Of a stretch of 64,000 nt of DNA, positions 17,801-26,398 are shown piece after piece. Each line of letters begins with the position of its first letter. Position 1 is the stretch's first letter. Below the pieces are notes generated by a model. That model had not been told where the DNA came from, ran no database searches, and saw only the letters and a program-made list of their open reading frames with translations. This stretch comes from Bacteroidota bacterium (GTDB lineage: Bacteria; Bacteroidota; Bacteroidia; Flavobacteriales_D; Sanyastnellaceae). Both the position numbers and the translations under genes were made by a program. The DNA lies in assembly GCA_002746975.1 (NCBI GenBank), contig NVXE01000008.1, forward strand, positions 95,667 through 159,666, in the 5' to 3' direction.

Positions 17801-18161
17801 ATCTAACGCAGCTATTTGCAATGTCGAATTAAGAATTCCCCTTTGGAGTACGTTATTCTCAGAACCATCAAAAACAGATTTTATTCGAAACCTTCAGATG
17901 GTTGGTTTTGCCGATGTGGGAAGTGCTTGGACAGGCCTAAACCCATACTCTGACGACAATACTTTTAACTCTACGGTCTATGAAAATAATCCAATCACTG
18001 TAACCATCAATAACAATAAAGAACCTATCATTTACGATTTTGGATTCGGGTTTCGTTCCAGAATGTTCGGGTATTGGGTAAACGCAAATTGGGGTTGGGG
18101 AGTTGATGATAATATAATTCTGCCTAGCCGTTTCTCCCTTAGCTTAAATTTTGATTTCTAG
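14871..18161 (+). CDS. Giant secreted protein: degenerate peptidase, WD40-like propeller and outer-membrane barrel
   Basis: A 1096-residue protein with a signal peptide (cleavage near VMA-Q, about residue 26). Residues 45-195 resemble gluzincin (peptidase MA) domains: the helix DLRGGLARIALHQTIY (147-162) stands where HExxH should be, and IPDWFSEGLIEYLAE (178-192) is the typical downstream helix. The zinc-binding HExxH is missing, so it is probably inactive. Residues 320-560 hold TolB-type propeller repeats (LSPDGKTFAFITDE, YSPDGKSIVFSG). The last 400 residues look like a BamA-type surface-antigen barrel (LNLLGGTDNS, TPMRGFANNA) ending in Phe. It probably sits in the outer membrane; the role is unknown. 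A GTG at 14865 lies inside the promoter and is rejected. Confidence 0.82.
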   Translation: MKAVRKFIILFLSTITVLVSSNEVMAQFYDGLQVEYGKNRVQYREFFWQSHTVGHFEIYFYQGGHELAGAIAGIVDPIAKELKPFFGNSLDGPIQIIVYNNIAEFRQSNIGVFSEDEESENIGGTAKIIGNKIFLYGRGDRAALERDLRGGLARIALHQTIYKGDWQDALKNYSMLQIPDWFSEGLIEYLAEEKSSRSKINIFDAARSGALNNIDRSEGDEAGKLGNAVWDYIADVYGIPAIANVLYMVRISRSVEGGFRFATGLNLSSLMSEVISYQTSQTPINYSSKLPRIETRKEKKHSKRDGGDLPFLLKKRYNYVSIKLSPDGKTFAFITDERGQMRVWTCEINDKEMTSGENQFTITKRAQHGNKLDQIISDIPPPIAWHPDGKKFTYSTSEKGSPILVTVILDEKKIIKKDLFRIDEVLSMDYSPDGKSIVFSGMQNGISDLYLYRVIGNLQEPLWRDRFDDLNPRFTENGLSIIFSSNRSDEVLRGDRENIPFNKQLDIYLCHLDEKTPYLEQLVKTPRIDERFPIPLPNREFVYLSEYENGNQETSWGWADSTILSIDTIIRYRHFFDTRVISELDIPISSLDCDTLSGVCYGNSTVMRHSYRVDIGKMPRTKDRTSGVFSVSTQNINLNTGFIPPDWTEKFESTDADIRNYKFEFESRIEKAQFSNKNNSEDTVLTSNNESADTLVASIRLKPVHYRLNFSLQKLQSQVNNTFGSQFYRAYDGTTSFNPGLGNATEIRISDLFDDYHIIGGFNIPANLSNTLVGLAYYDLSGRVDKMISFQRQGKTGIDPLSYNILETQSHFAQYRLTFPVDEVRSLRASMGLRLDRAVTQGTEMFSLTTPNSWTNQIGFKLAWVKDNSRSPALNIMEGTRAKVWAEYYLDGFDKSFGTIGFDLRHYVKIYANAIIAVRAAGNWSIGELALLNLLGGTDNSLSLGNNYGTPIDTKQSYAYQANITPMRGFANNARNGSNAAICNVELRIPLWSTLFSEPSKTDFIRNLQMVGFADVGSAWTGLNPYSDDNTFNSTVYENNPITVTINNNKEPIIYDFGFGFRSRMFGYWVNANWGWGVDDNIILPSRFSLSLNFDF

Positions 18162-18185
18162 CATAGACCTAATACCTTTCTTAAC

Positions 18186-18605
18186 ATGGAACTCTCCACT
18201 CTTTTCATCCTTCTCGCAATAGGAATCTGTGCTGGAATTGCAAGCGGCTTTGTGGGTATCGGAGGTGGGCTGATAATCGTGCCTGCTTTGATTTACTTCA
18301 CAGGTTTAGACCAACACACAGCTCAAGGGACTAGCCTAGCTTTAATGTTACCCCCTATTGGAATACTTGCTGCAATGAATTACCACAGCGAACAATCTGT
18401 TGAATGGACCTATTCAGCAGTAATTGCAGTAACATTTATCGTAGGTGCATGGCTAGGTAGTAAGTGGTCTTTACGATTATCTCCGTCTATTGTTAGACTT
18501 ATCTTTTCCGCGCTTTTATTTTATGCTGGCATACAAATGGCGTTAAAGTCGCTTCGGGAGATTTTTCCTGACTTTTTTACCGATAATTTTACTGGCAATG
18601 GATAA
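18186..18605 (+). CDS. Half-size TauE/SafE-family membrane protein
   Basis: A 139-residue inner-membrane protein with four predicted helices, equal to one of the two repeats of TauE/SafE (UPF0721) exporters. The first helix carries the family motif GIASGFVGIGGGLIIVPAL, followed by HTAQGTSLALMLPP. Family members export sulfite, sulfoacetate or other organic anions; half-size versions are thought to dimerise. The substrate is unknown. Its last eight bases overlap the start of the M20 hydrolase (ATGGATAA), suggesting translation coupling, so the exported compound may be related to that enzyme's product. Confidence 0.82.
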   Translation: MELSTLFILLAIGICAGIASGFVGIGGGLIIVPALIYFTGLDQHTAQGTSLALMLPPIGILAAMNYHSEQSVEWTYSAVIAVTFIVGAWLGSKWSLRLSPSIVRLIFSALLFYAGIQMALKSLREIFPDFFTDNFTGNG

Positions 18606-19803
18606 ATCCTTCCCCGAGAGTGAACTGGCGCGTTTATTTAAGCTTGCATCTAAAAAACTAATCCCCCAACTATCTATATGGAGGAGGCATTTACATGCTA
18701 ATCCTGAACTTTCATATGTAGAGTTTGAGACAATGAAGTACGTTGCTCTAGAGCTAAAGAAAATGAAGGTGTCTTTCAAAGAAGGTATCGCTACTACTGG
18801 CATTATTGCAACCATTGAGAGTAATACACCGGAAACACGTCTTATGGCTCTTAGAGCCGACATGGATGCTCTTCCTATTCACGAAGAAAATAAAGTTTCG
18901 TATGCTTCTAATAACCCAGGAGTTATGCATGCTTGCGGACATGACGTTCATACTACATCTCTTTTAGGAGCTGCACATATTCTATCAACACATAGAGAAC
19001 ATTGGACTGGAACTGTAAGATTAATATTTCAACCCGGTGAAGAACGCCTGCCAGGTGGAGCATCGCTAATGGTTGCAGAAGGTGCTCTAAAAAACCCTGT
19101 TCCATCACACATTCTAGGTTCTCACGTTTTCCCCGACCTTCCTGCTGGACAAGTTGGAATGAAATCAGGTATTTACATGGCTTCTGCTGATGAACTACAC
19201 TTAACTATCGTGGGAAAAGGAGGTCATGCAGCCCTTCCTAAAGATCAAGTAAATCCACTTCTGGTAGCATCTGAAATACTCCTTACATTAGAAAAACTAA
19301 TTTCGGAAAGACCCGACAAATCGATTAAGACCGTTTTGGCCTTCGGATTTATTGAAGGAAAAGGGGCAACTAACGTTATCCCAAACGAGGTTCGTCTCGA
19401 AGGCACATTTAGATCTTTAGATGAAACATGGAGATTTGAGGCTCACAAAAAAATGAAGCATCTAATTGATGAAATATGTAGTAAAAGAGGAGCTAAAAGC
19501 AATTTTGACCTTAAAGTAGGTTACCCTAGTGTTTATAATTCACCAGAAATAACAGCAAGAATGAGATCTTGTGCAGTTGCTTTTTTGGGCGAAAAAAATG
19601 TTCACGACTTACCTGAAAGAATGACCGCTGAAGACTTCAGCTTCTATGCAAATGAAATTCCTGGATGTTTTTATCGAATAGGAACCTCAAGCCCCAACTC
19701 TGACCTAGGACATAGTGGCCTGCACACTCCGACTTTCGATGTTGATGAAGATTCTCTTCAATTAGGAGCTGGGCTTATGGCATTCGCTGCTGCCACTACA
19801 TAA
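18598..19803 (+). CDS. M20-family metallo-amidohydrolase
   Basis: A 401-residue enzyme of the N-acyl-amino-acid / hippurate hydrolase group. The metal-binding residues are visible: HACGHDVH (Cys113, His115), GEE near 147-149, the His in GSHVFPDLPAGQVG and a late His in LGHSGLHTP. It begins with the typical RRHLHANPELSYVEFET segment. A central dimerisation lid (GKGGHAALP) separates two parts of the catalytic domain. No signal peptide, so it is cytoplasmic; likely reactions are removal of acyl groups from amino acids or peptides. Translation starts inside the TauE gene end (8-bp overlap). Confidence 0.9.
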   Translation: MDKSFPESELARLFKLASKKLIPQLSIWRRHLHANPELSYVEFETMKYVALELKKMKVSFKEGIATTGIIATIESNTPETRLMALRADMDALPIHEENKVSYASNNPGVMHACGHDVHTTSLLGAAHILSTHREHWTGTVRLIFQPGEERLPGGASLMVAEGALKNPVPSHILGSHVFPDLPAGQVGMKSGIYMASADELHLTIVGKGGHAALPKDQVNPLLVASEILLTLEKLISERPDKSIKTVLAFGFIEGKGATNVIPNEVRLEGTFRSLDETWRFEAHKKMKHLIDEICSKRGAKSNFDLKVGYPSVYNSPEITARMRSCAVAFLGEKNVHDLPERMTAEDFSFYANEIPGCFYRIGTSSPNSDLGHSGLHTPTFDVDEDSLQLGAGLMAFAAATT

Positions 19804-19814
19804 GTGAGTTGTTG

Positions 19815-22013
19815 TTAATTCGCTATATCGCTCAAGAATTTAACTCGCATTAACCTCAACTCATCCTCAGAATATGTGTCTTCGAACTCAACGCACGCTG
19901 CATCAATTCCCTCGTCATCAGACTCGCTGAAAAACTCAAATAACTCTTCGATACAGTCTTCATCCATCGTTTCTTCAATACAATGGTCGATATTCAGCTT
20001 TGTACCAGCAGCAACAATTTGTTCTATTTCGCTTAAAACCTCATCGCGAGTTAAATTAGTCCTAGAAGCCATATCATCGAGATTCATCTTTCTATCAATC
20101 TGCTGAATTATCGCCACCTTGTTAGATGACTTACTTGAAGCCGTTCGAACAAGCAAGTCCTCAGCCCTCTCGATTTCATTCTCTTCTACGTATTTTGATA
20201 TAAGATCTAAGAATTTTAATCCAAACTTCTTTGCTTTACCAGCTCCCACACCTGTGATACGTAACAATTCCTCCTCTTTAATCGGATAGTGGATTGACAT
20301 CTCATCTAGTGAAATATCTTGAAATATCACATAAGGGGGTAAACCCTTCTCATCTGCCACATCTTTTCTGAGAGTAACTAGCATTTTTCGAAGTGTTGTA
20401 TCTGCTACACCTCCCTGTCCACGACGTGTTTGAACCATCGTGTCGCCAGAGTCTACATCTCTATAATTTCTCTCTTCAGCAAGCATAACTGGTTTAGGGT
20501 TCATGATAAAGTCATGTCCTTTCTCAGTTATTTTTAGAACTCCATACTTCTCAATTTCCTTCTGTAAAAATCCAAGAACTATTGCTTGGCGAATTACTCC
20601 ATTCCAATGCCTGTCAGTTTTATCTTTTCCTCTATTCCAAAATGAACTTTTCACTCCATCATAGTCGTCTATTTCTCTATTGTGTTCTCCCGTAAGAAGA
20701 GCCGAAATAAATTGCATTTTATGCGCCTCCTTATGTTCTAATACAGCACTAATCACGGTATGAATCTCTTCTTGTCCATCATACTGTTGCTTCGGATAAC
20801 GTGTGTTATCACAATTTTTTGCACCTGGACCGTTTATCTCATCGAATTCCTCTCCGAAGTAATGAAGTAAGAACTTCCTTCGAGATATAGAAGTTTCAGC
20901 ATAAGCCATTACTTCTTGAAGAAGTTGAGAACCTATTTCTTGTTCTGCTAATGGTTTTCCTTGAAGGAATTTTTCAAGTTTCTCAATATCTTTATGACTA
21001 TAGAAAGCTATACAATGCCCCTCTCCACCATCTCTTCCCGCTCTTCCTGTTTCCTGATAATAGCTTTCAAGACTTTTAGGTATATCGTAATGCATAACAA
21101 AGCGTACGTCGGGTTTATCAATACCCATTCCGAAAGCAATAGTAGCAACAATAATATCAACATCTTGCATAAGAAATTGATCCTGAATTCGACTTCTAGT
21201 TTTGGAGTCTTTTCCAGCGTGATAGGGAAGTATTTTTATCCCATTTACTGCCAAAGTTTCAGCTATTTGCTCAACTTTCTTTCTACTGAGGCAGTAAATA
21301 ATCCCACTCTTTCCCTTATTATTAAGTGCATGTTGCACAATTTGCTTTAATGCATCCTTTTTAGGTCTAACCTCATAGTACAGATTATCCCTATTAAATG
21401 AAGACTTAATAAGAGTGGCATCTACCATCTCCAAATTCTTCTGTATATCCTGTTGAACCTTAGGCGTAGCTGTTGCAGTAAGTGCAATCACTGGTACATC
21501 AGCAATTTGCTTAATGATAGGACGAATTCTTCTGTATTCTGGTCTAAAATCATGACCCCACTCTGATATACAGTGGGCCTCATCAACAGCAACGAAACTG
21601 ATGTTTACTGACTTCAAAAACTCAATATTACTCTCCTTAGTTAATGTTTCTGGAGCAACATAAAGGAGTTTGGTTCGCCCTGACTTTACATCAGCACGTA
21701 CCATCTCTGCTTCAGATTTATTTAAAGACGAGTTTAAATAGTGTGTGATAGCTGGATCTTCATGATTACCTCTCAAGGCATCCACTTGATTTTTCATTAG
21801 TGCAATCAAGGGTGATACCACAATAGCTACACCCTCCAACATTAATGCTGGTAGTTGATAACACATGGACTTACCTCCCCCAGTAGGCATGATAACGAAC
21901 GTATCTTTCCCATCCAAGACGCTTTGTATAGCAAGCTCTTGCTCTCCCTTGAATTCTTTAAATCCAAAATATGTTTGTAACGCCTCTAATGGCGATTCAT
22001 CAATAAGGCTCAT
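19815..22013 (-). CDS. recQ: ATP-dependent DNA helicase RecQ
   Basis: 3'-5' DNA helicase for recombination and repair. The helicase core has Walker A (MPTGGGKS, residues 42-49), DEAH (144-147, AVDEAHCISEWGHDFRPEYR), TATATPKVQ and motif VI (YYQETGRAGRDGG). A RecQ-C winged-helix region follows and the HRDC domain is near 520-600. The zinc-binding cysteines of E. coli RecQ are mostly gone: the segment GPGAKNCDNTRYPK keeps one Cys, a feature I recall from other Bacteroidota RecQ proteins. The C-terminal tail is very acidic. It is divergent from kdsD. Confidence 0.95.
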   Translation of the reverse strand: MSLIDESPLEALQTYFGFKEFKGEQELAIQSVLDGKDTFVIMPTGGGKSMCYQLPALMLEGVAIVVSPLIALMKNQVDALRGNHEDPAITHYLNSSLNKSEAEMVRADVKSGRTKLLYVAPETLTKESNIEFLKSVNISFVAVDEAHCISEWGHDFRPEYRRIRPIIKQIADVPVIALTATATPKVQQDIQKNLEMVDATLIKSSFNRDNLYYEVRPKKDALKQIVQHALNNKGKSGIIYCLSRKKVEQIAETLAVNGIKILPYHAGKDSKTRSRIQDQFLMQDVDIIVATIAFGMGIDKPDVRFVMHYDIPKSLESYYQETGRAGRDGGEGHCIAFYSHKDIEKLEKFLQGKPLAEQEIGSQLLQEVMAYAETSISRRKFLLHYFGEEFDEINGPGAKNCDNTRYPKQQYDGQEEIHTVISAVLEHKEAHKMQFISALLTGEHNREIDDYDGVKSSFWNRGKDKTDRHWNGVIRQAIVLGFLQKEIEKYGVLKITEKGHDFIMNPKPVMLAEERNYRDVDSGDTMVQTRRGQGGVADTTLRKMLVTLRKDVADEKGLPPYVIFQDISLDEMSIHYPIKEEELLRITGVGAGKAKKFGLKFLDLISKYVEENEIERAEDLLVRTASSKSSNKVAIIQQIDRKMNLDDMASRTNLTRDEVLSEIEQIVAAGTKLNIDHCIEETMDEDCIEELFEFFSESDDEGIDAACVEFEDTYSEDELRLMRVKFLSDIAN

Positions 22014-22035
22014 CGATGTGTAAATTTGCTCACTA

Positions 22036-22065
22036 TAAAGATAAGCCGATTCTGTTATTTTGCAA
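22036..22065 (-). promoter_or_regulatory. recQ promoter, TTG-N19-TATCTTTA
   Basis: On the minus strand TTG (22065-22063), 19 bases and TATCTTTA (22043-22036) match the Bacteroidota promoter layout except the last base of the -7 box. It lies 22 bases before the recQ ATG. The region is shared with the divergent kdsD gene. Confidence 0.5.
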
Positions 22066-22079
22066 CTATAAATTTATGT

Positions 22080-23087
22080 ATGCCTTTAAATAATCCATAT
22101 TCGTCTATTTCTAAGGAGTCAATTCTTAAGATAGCTACTCAAACTTTAGGTTTAGAGGCAGACGCAATTAACCGTCTAGCTGAAAACTTAGATGATAATT
22201 TTGTGGCGGTTGTAAGCCTAATCCTAAATTCTACTGGTAGAGTAGTCATCACAGGAGTAGGAAAAAGCGCTGACGTAGGGCGTAAAATAGTTGCCACACT
22301 GAATTCCACTGGCTCTCCAGCTCTATTTGTACATTCAGGAGATGCTGTTCATGGGGATTTAGGTGTAATCCAAACCGGTGATGTAGTTATATGCCTCTCT
22401 AAAAGCGGTCGTAGCGCCGAAATAATGGCTCTAGCTCCTTTATTAAAACAGCAGGGGCACCCAGTGATAGGAGTCACTGGGGTTGCAGACTCCCCACTCG
22501 CTAAACAGTCTGACTACGTACTGATAGCAGGTGTCGACCCTGAAGCTTGTCCTTTCGACCTAGCTCCAACGACGAGTACCGCAGTTCAGATGGCATTAGG
22601 TGACGCCTTAGCGCTTTGTTTAATGGAAGCTCGGGGATTCGGAGCGGAGGACTTTGCGAAATTTCATCCTGGGGGTGCTTTAGGTAAGCGTCTTACCGTT
22701 AAACTAGACGACCTTAGGGATTCGGGGAGGAAACCAAATGTAGGTATGGAATCACCACTCCAAGATGTTCTTATGTCCATGACCGAAGGTCGTTATGGAG
22801 CTACAGTCGTATTAGGAGATGATTCTTCTATTAAAGGCATAATAACCGACGGCGACTTGAGAAGGTCATTAGCTAATGGGACTGCAACGGACTCTAAAGC
22901 TTCAGAAATCATGTCATCAGAACCATTAACGGTAAACGGTAGTGAGCTTGCTGCTCAGGTTGCTGGGGTTTTTCAAGAAAAAGGCATTTCTCAAATTATC
23001 GTAACTGACGAAATGGGGAAGTACAGTGGAATGGTACACCTCCACGACCTAGTTAAGGAAGGAATAATACAAGTAACTACGAAATGA
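22080..23087 (+). CDS. kdsD: Arabinose-5-phosphate isomerase (KpsF/GutQ family)
   Basis: Converts ribulose-5-phosphate to arabinose-5-phosphate, the first step of KDO synthesis for lipopolysaccharide. An SIS domain (about 35-175) has GVGKSADVGRKIVATLNSTG, SGDAVHGDLG and LSKSGRSAEI; the linker has the family HPGGALGKRL. Two CBS domains follow (about 210-330). ATG 22080 gives 335 residues, close to the usual length; an upstream ATG at 22026 would add an unconserved extension. The stop overlaps the tatC start by four bases (ATGA), and the run continues to lptB, so the locus is devoted to envelope biogenesis. Confidence 0.93.
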   Translation: MPLNNPYSSISKESILKIATQTLGLEADAINRLAENLDDNFVAVVSLILNSTGRVVITGVGKSADVGRKIVATLNSTGSPALFVHSGDAVHGDLGVIQTGDVVICLSKSGRSAEIMALAPLLKQQGHPVIGVTGVADSPLAKQSDYVLIAGVDPEACPFDLAPTTSTAVQMALGDALALCLMEARGFGAEDFAKFHPGGALGKRLTVKLDDLRDSGRKPNVGMESPLQDVLMSMTEGRYGATVVLGDDSSIKGIITDGDLRRSLANGTATDSKASEIMSSEPLTVNGSELAAQVAGVFQEKGISQIIVTDEMGKYSGMVHLHDLVKEGIIQVTTK

Positions 23088-23917
23088 GTCCATTAGACCA
23101 AGACTATCCCGATGAAAAAGAAATGGGGTTTTTAGACCATTTGGAAGAAGTTCGAAAGAGGTTGTTTTATTCTGCAATAGCTATTGTATCAGGGGGTACT
23201 CTATTATTCATTAATAAAGACTGGCTATTTAACACCGTTTTGTTTGGGCCTAGAAATGAGGACTTTGTGAGTTTTCGAGTTTGGTGTAAAATCTCTGAAT
23301 TAATCGGCGCGGGTGACAAGCTGTGTGTAAAAGACATTACATACGAACTGATTAATACGACTATGATGGGGAACTTCACTGCTCACATCATAGTTTCAAT
23401 TATAGGAGGTGTGATTATCGCATTTCCTTTAGTAATCATGCAATTATGGGCATTCATAAAGCCTGCATTAAAAACTACCGAGAAGAGAGCTGCGAGGGGT
23501 GCTGGAGCCGCATCGTCAGTACTGTTTTTCTTTGGAGTCGCTTTTGGGTATTGGGGTATCGTACCTCTTTCCCTACAGTTCTTAGGTCATTACGAACTAG
23601 GCGATGTAGCTGCTAGAATTGGAGTAATGTCTTACGTAAAGACGGTAGCTACAATCTCATTTGCAGCAGGGTTGATTTTTCAACTGCCCGTTCTGATTTT
23701 CTTCCTAGCAAGGGCAGGTGTAGTAACAGCAAAGGGTCTTAGGAAATATAGAAAGCACTCTCTTGTAGGAATTCTCGTTCTGTCGGCTGTAATAACCCCT
23801 CCTGACATAACAAGTCAAATAATGGTATCACTTCCTGTTTTAGGTTTATACGAGTTAGGCATAATTATTGCCAAACGTGAGGAGAAGCGTAGAGAAAATC
23901 GCTTAAAAAACCTTTAG
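23084..23917 (+). CDS. tatC: Sec-independent protein translocase TatC
   Basis: Core receptor of the twin-arginine export system, which moves folded proteins across the inner membrane. The 277-residue protein has six predicted helices and the conserved N-terminal FLDHLEEVRKRLFYS, the first-loop acidic region, and the late VLSAVITPPDITSQIMVSLP segment. The first periplasmic loop is longer than in E. coli, as is common in Bacteroidota. No tatA or tatB is visible in the window, so the partner is encoded elsewhere. It overlaps kdsD by four bases and is followed after three bases by the DUF5686 gene. Confidence 0.95.
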   Translation: MSPLDQDYPDEKEMGFLDHLEEVRKRLFYSAIAIVSGGTLLFINKDWLFNTVLFGPRNEDFVSFRVWCKISELIGAGDKLCVKDITYELINTTMMGNFTAHIIVSIIGGVIIAFPLVIMQLWAFIKPALKTTEKRAARGAGAASSVLFFFGVAFGYWGIVPLSLQFLGHYELGDVAARIGVMSYVKTVATISFAAGLIFQLPVLIFFLARAGVVTAKGLRKYRKHSLVGILVLSAVITPPDITSQIMVSLPVLGLYELGIIIAKREEKRRENRLKNL

Positions 23918-23920
23918 TCG

Positions 23921-26380
23921 TTGAAACAATTCACAGCCTTTATAGTATTTATTTGTGTCGTCGGTTTTTCGGTTTTAGGCCAAACAACTACAGTATCTGG
24001 TCGAGTATTTGACGGTGTATCAGGTGATGCTCTACCATACGTAAATGTCAGTTTCCAAGGGTCTTCTATAGGAACTATGACTAACGTTAAGGGTGAGTAT
24101 TTGATTGAAACAGAAAAAAATGTTGGTCGAATAAACATTTCTTTTATGGGGTACTCGTCCCAAAGCATTTCTATACAAAGACAGGTAAGTCAAAAAATAG
24201 ATATCGCTCTAGAACCTAAAAATTTCGAATTAGCCGCTGCTGAAGTCCGTCCAGACGATATTAAAAAGGAAAACCCTGCTAAACCTTTAATGCAAAGAGT
24301 TGCCGATGCAAAGCCACTTAATAATCCCGCATTAATTCCTGCTTTAAGCTATGATTTTCACGAAAGACTTCAAATCGACTTAAATGATATTCCGCACAAC
24401 TTGCCTAACAGGAAATTATGGGGGGCGTTTGGATGGGTTTGGGATGCTTTAGATTCAAGCGATGCAAGGGTTGCTCTACCTATGTTTCTATCTGAAACGA
24501 TAGGAACCGTTAGGACGCAAAATAAGCCTAGACGTTCAGAAAAACGGGTTGAGGCTGCTAGGGCAACATGGCTGGAAGATGGACAGAGTACCTCTTCTAT
24601 ATCAGCTGAATATCTTAAGATAAATCTTTATGAAAATCAACTTCTACTTTTAAACAAAGCTTTCACTAGCCCTCTTCATGATAGAGGTAACCTGCATTAC
24701 AGATATTACATTCTAGATACTTTACTTATAAACGAGAGGCCCACTTTCCATATGGCTTTCGTTCCTCGTAGAAGAGGTGAAATGACCTTTGAAGGTGAGA
24801 TGTGGATAGACACCTTAAGTCTAGCTCTTACAATGGTTGAGGCAAAGGTTAGTGAAGGGTCTAATATCAATTACATAAGAGCACTAAGGTGGAAACAGAA
24901 TTATGAGCTTATAGAAAATCATTGGCTATTAGTTCGTCAAGAAGACGTAATTGATATGTCAATGACTGGTGGAAGTCTTGGAATTTATGGAAGAAACACA
25001 AACGTTCTCACCAATTTTGAGTTCGCTCAGAAGTGGCCTAAAGAGGTTTGGACTTCAAAAAGAGACATGACTTTTGCCAAGGGAAGCAATGATGTACTAG
25101 AAACGCAGTGGAAGCTGATGCGTCCGGAACCCTTATCCGCAATAGAGGAGGATGTCTATGCAATGGCCGACTCGGTTACTTCAATGAGGCAATATAAATT
25201 CTTGACGGGGTTAGTTTATGGTTTAGGTACTGGGAATGTATTGCTTGGAAATATTGAGCTTGGGCCATGGTATTACGGGTATTCACGGAACTTCGTTGAA
25301 GGGAATCGTTGGCGATTAGGTATTGAGACTAGTAACAATTTCAGTAGAACATTTTTACCTAAAGCATTCGTGGCCTATGGGACGAAAGACGAAAGGTGGA
25401 AATATGGGCTTGAAGTCACTTGGCTTCAACGAAAGACCCCACGTTTAGAATGGTATGTCTCCCATCGTAAAGACATAGAACAAATGGGAATGTTGGGCTT
25501 TTTCAATCAGGGTAATGTTTTTAATTCCGCTTTAAGCATAGAAGGAGGGCAGCAAAACCTAACCGAAGTAGTGAAAACAGAGGCGAGCTTTTTAGCCGAA
25601 TTCGGTTCTGGGTGGTCAGCATTTACAGAGTTAAGACATAGGAAAGTTACTCCTCGAGGTTTATTAGTATTTCCATTGCCCACTGATCCCGATGGTAACG
25701 CGACATTAAACACTGCAGAAAGCACGCTTCAAATTAGATACGCTCATGGAGAGAAATTCGTAAGTGGGGCTTTTGATAGAGTGTCGTTAGGCTCACGGTT
25801 CCCCATAGTAACTTTAACTACAACTCAGGCATGGAAAGGTATAGCCGGATCACAATACCGTTATGGAAGATATACTTTGGACTTAGAAGGAAAAATAAGA
25901 ATGGGGCCTATGGGGAGAATACGTTGGAATACCACAAGTGGAGTGTATTCTGGAACAGCACCTTTCGCACTTATGGAACTACAACCTGCTAATGAGACTA
26001 TTATTTCTATTCAACCCTCCTTTAACCTACTTAGATATTTCGAGTTTGTGACTGATAAATGGGTGAGAGGTAGCATTGAATGGCATGGAGAAGGAGCAAT
26101 ACTAAATCACATTCCGTTTATTCGAAGGGCCGAATTGCGTGAGGTTTTGGGTATTAAAGGCGTTTACGGATCTTGGGATACTCGCCATGAAGAATTAATT
26201 TCACTTCCTAGTGGTACAAGTGGCTTAAATGGAGTTTATGGAGAAGCAGTGGTGGGACTTGAAAACATTTTACATTTCATACGAATTGATTATCATATAC
26301 GTTTGACTGAAAGTCTTGACGGTATGAGAGACAGCTCTGGTTGGGGTGGACTGAGAATAGGAATAGCTGTTGAACTTTAA
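23921..26380 (+). CDS. DUF5686-type outer-membrane protein with carboxypeptidase-regulatory domain
   Basis: An 819-residue exported protein. The start is TTG 23921, directly after tatC; the next residues form a signal peptide (hydrophobic to about residue 20, cleaved near LGQ). Residues 22-105 are a CarboxypepD-regulatory-like beta-sandwich (VSGRVFDGVSGDALPYVNVS, FMGYSSQS), common at the front of Bacteroidota outer-membrane proteins. The rest resembles the DUF5686 family and is rich in amphipathic strands with a terminal strand ending VEL, so it is likely a barrel. The function is unknown. Position between tatC and lptB suggests a role in envelope assembly. Confidence 0.82.
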   Translation: MKQFTAFIVFICVVGFSVLGQTTTVSGRVFDGVSGDALPYVNVSFQGSSIGTMTNVKGEYLIETEKNVGRINISFMGYSSQSISIQRQVSQKIDIALEPKNFELAAAEVRPDDIKKENPAKPLMQRVADAKPLNNPALIPALSYDFHERLQIDLNDIPHNLPNRKLWGAFGWVWDALDSSDARVALPMFLSETIGTVRTQNKPRRSEKRVEAARATWLEDGQSTSSISAEYLKINLYENQLLLLNKAFTSPLHDRGNLHYRYYILDTLLINERPTFHMAFVPRRRGEMTFEGEMWIDTLSLALTMVEAKVSEGSNINYIRALRWKQNYELIENHWLLVRQEDVIDMSMTGGSLGIYGRNTNVLTNFEFAQKWPKEVWTSKRDMTFAKGSNDVLETQWKLMRPEPLSAIEEDVYAMADSVTSMRQYKFLTGLVYGLGTGNVLLGNIELGPWYYGYSRNFVEGNRWRLGIETSNNFSRTFLPKAFVAYGTKDERWKYGLEVTWLQRKTPRLEWYVSHRKDIEQMGMLGFFNQGNVFNSALSIEGGQQNLTEVVKTEASFLAEFGSGWSAFTELRHRKVTPRGLLVFPLPTDPDGNATLNTAESTLQIRYAHGEKFVSGAFDRVSLGSRFPIVTLTTTQAWKGIAGSQYRYGRYTLDLEGKIRMGPMGRIRWNTTSGVYSGTAPFALMELQPANETIISIQPSFNLLRYFEFVTDKWVRGSIEWHGEGAILNHIPFIRRAELREVLGIKGVYGSWDTRHEELISLPSGTSGLNGVYGEAVVGLENILHFIRIDYHIRLTESLDGMRDSSGWGGLRIGIAVEL

Positions 26381-26398
26381 GAGTCGTAATTTTATCAC

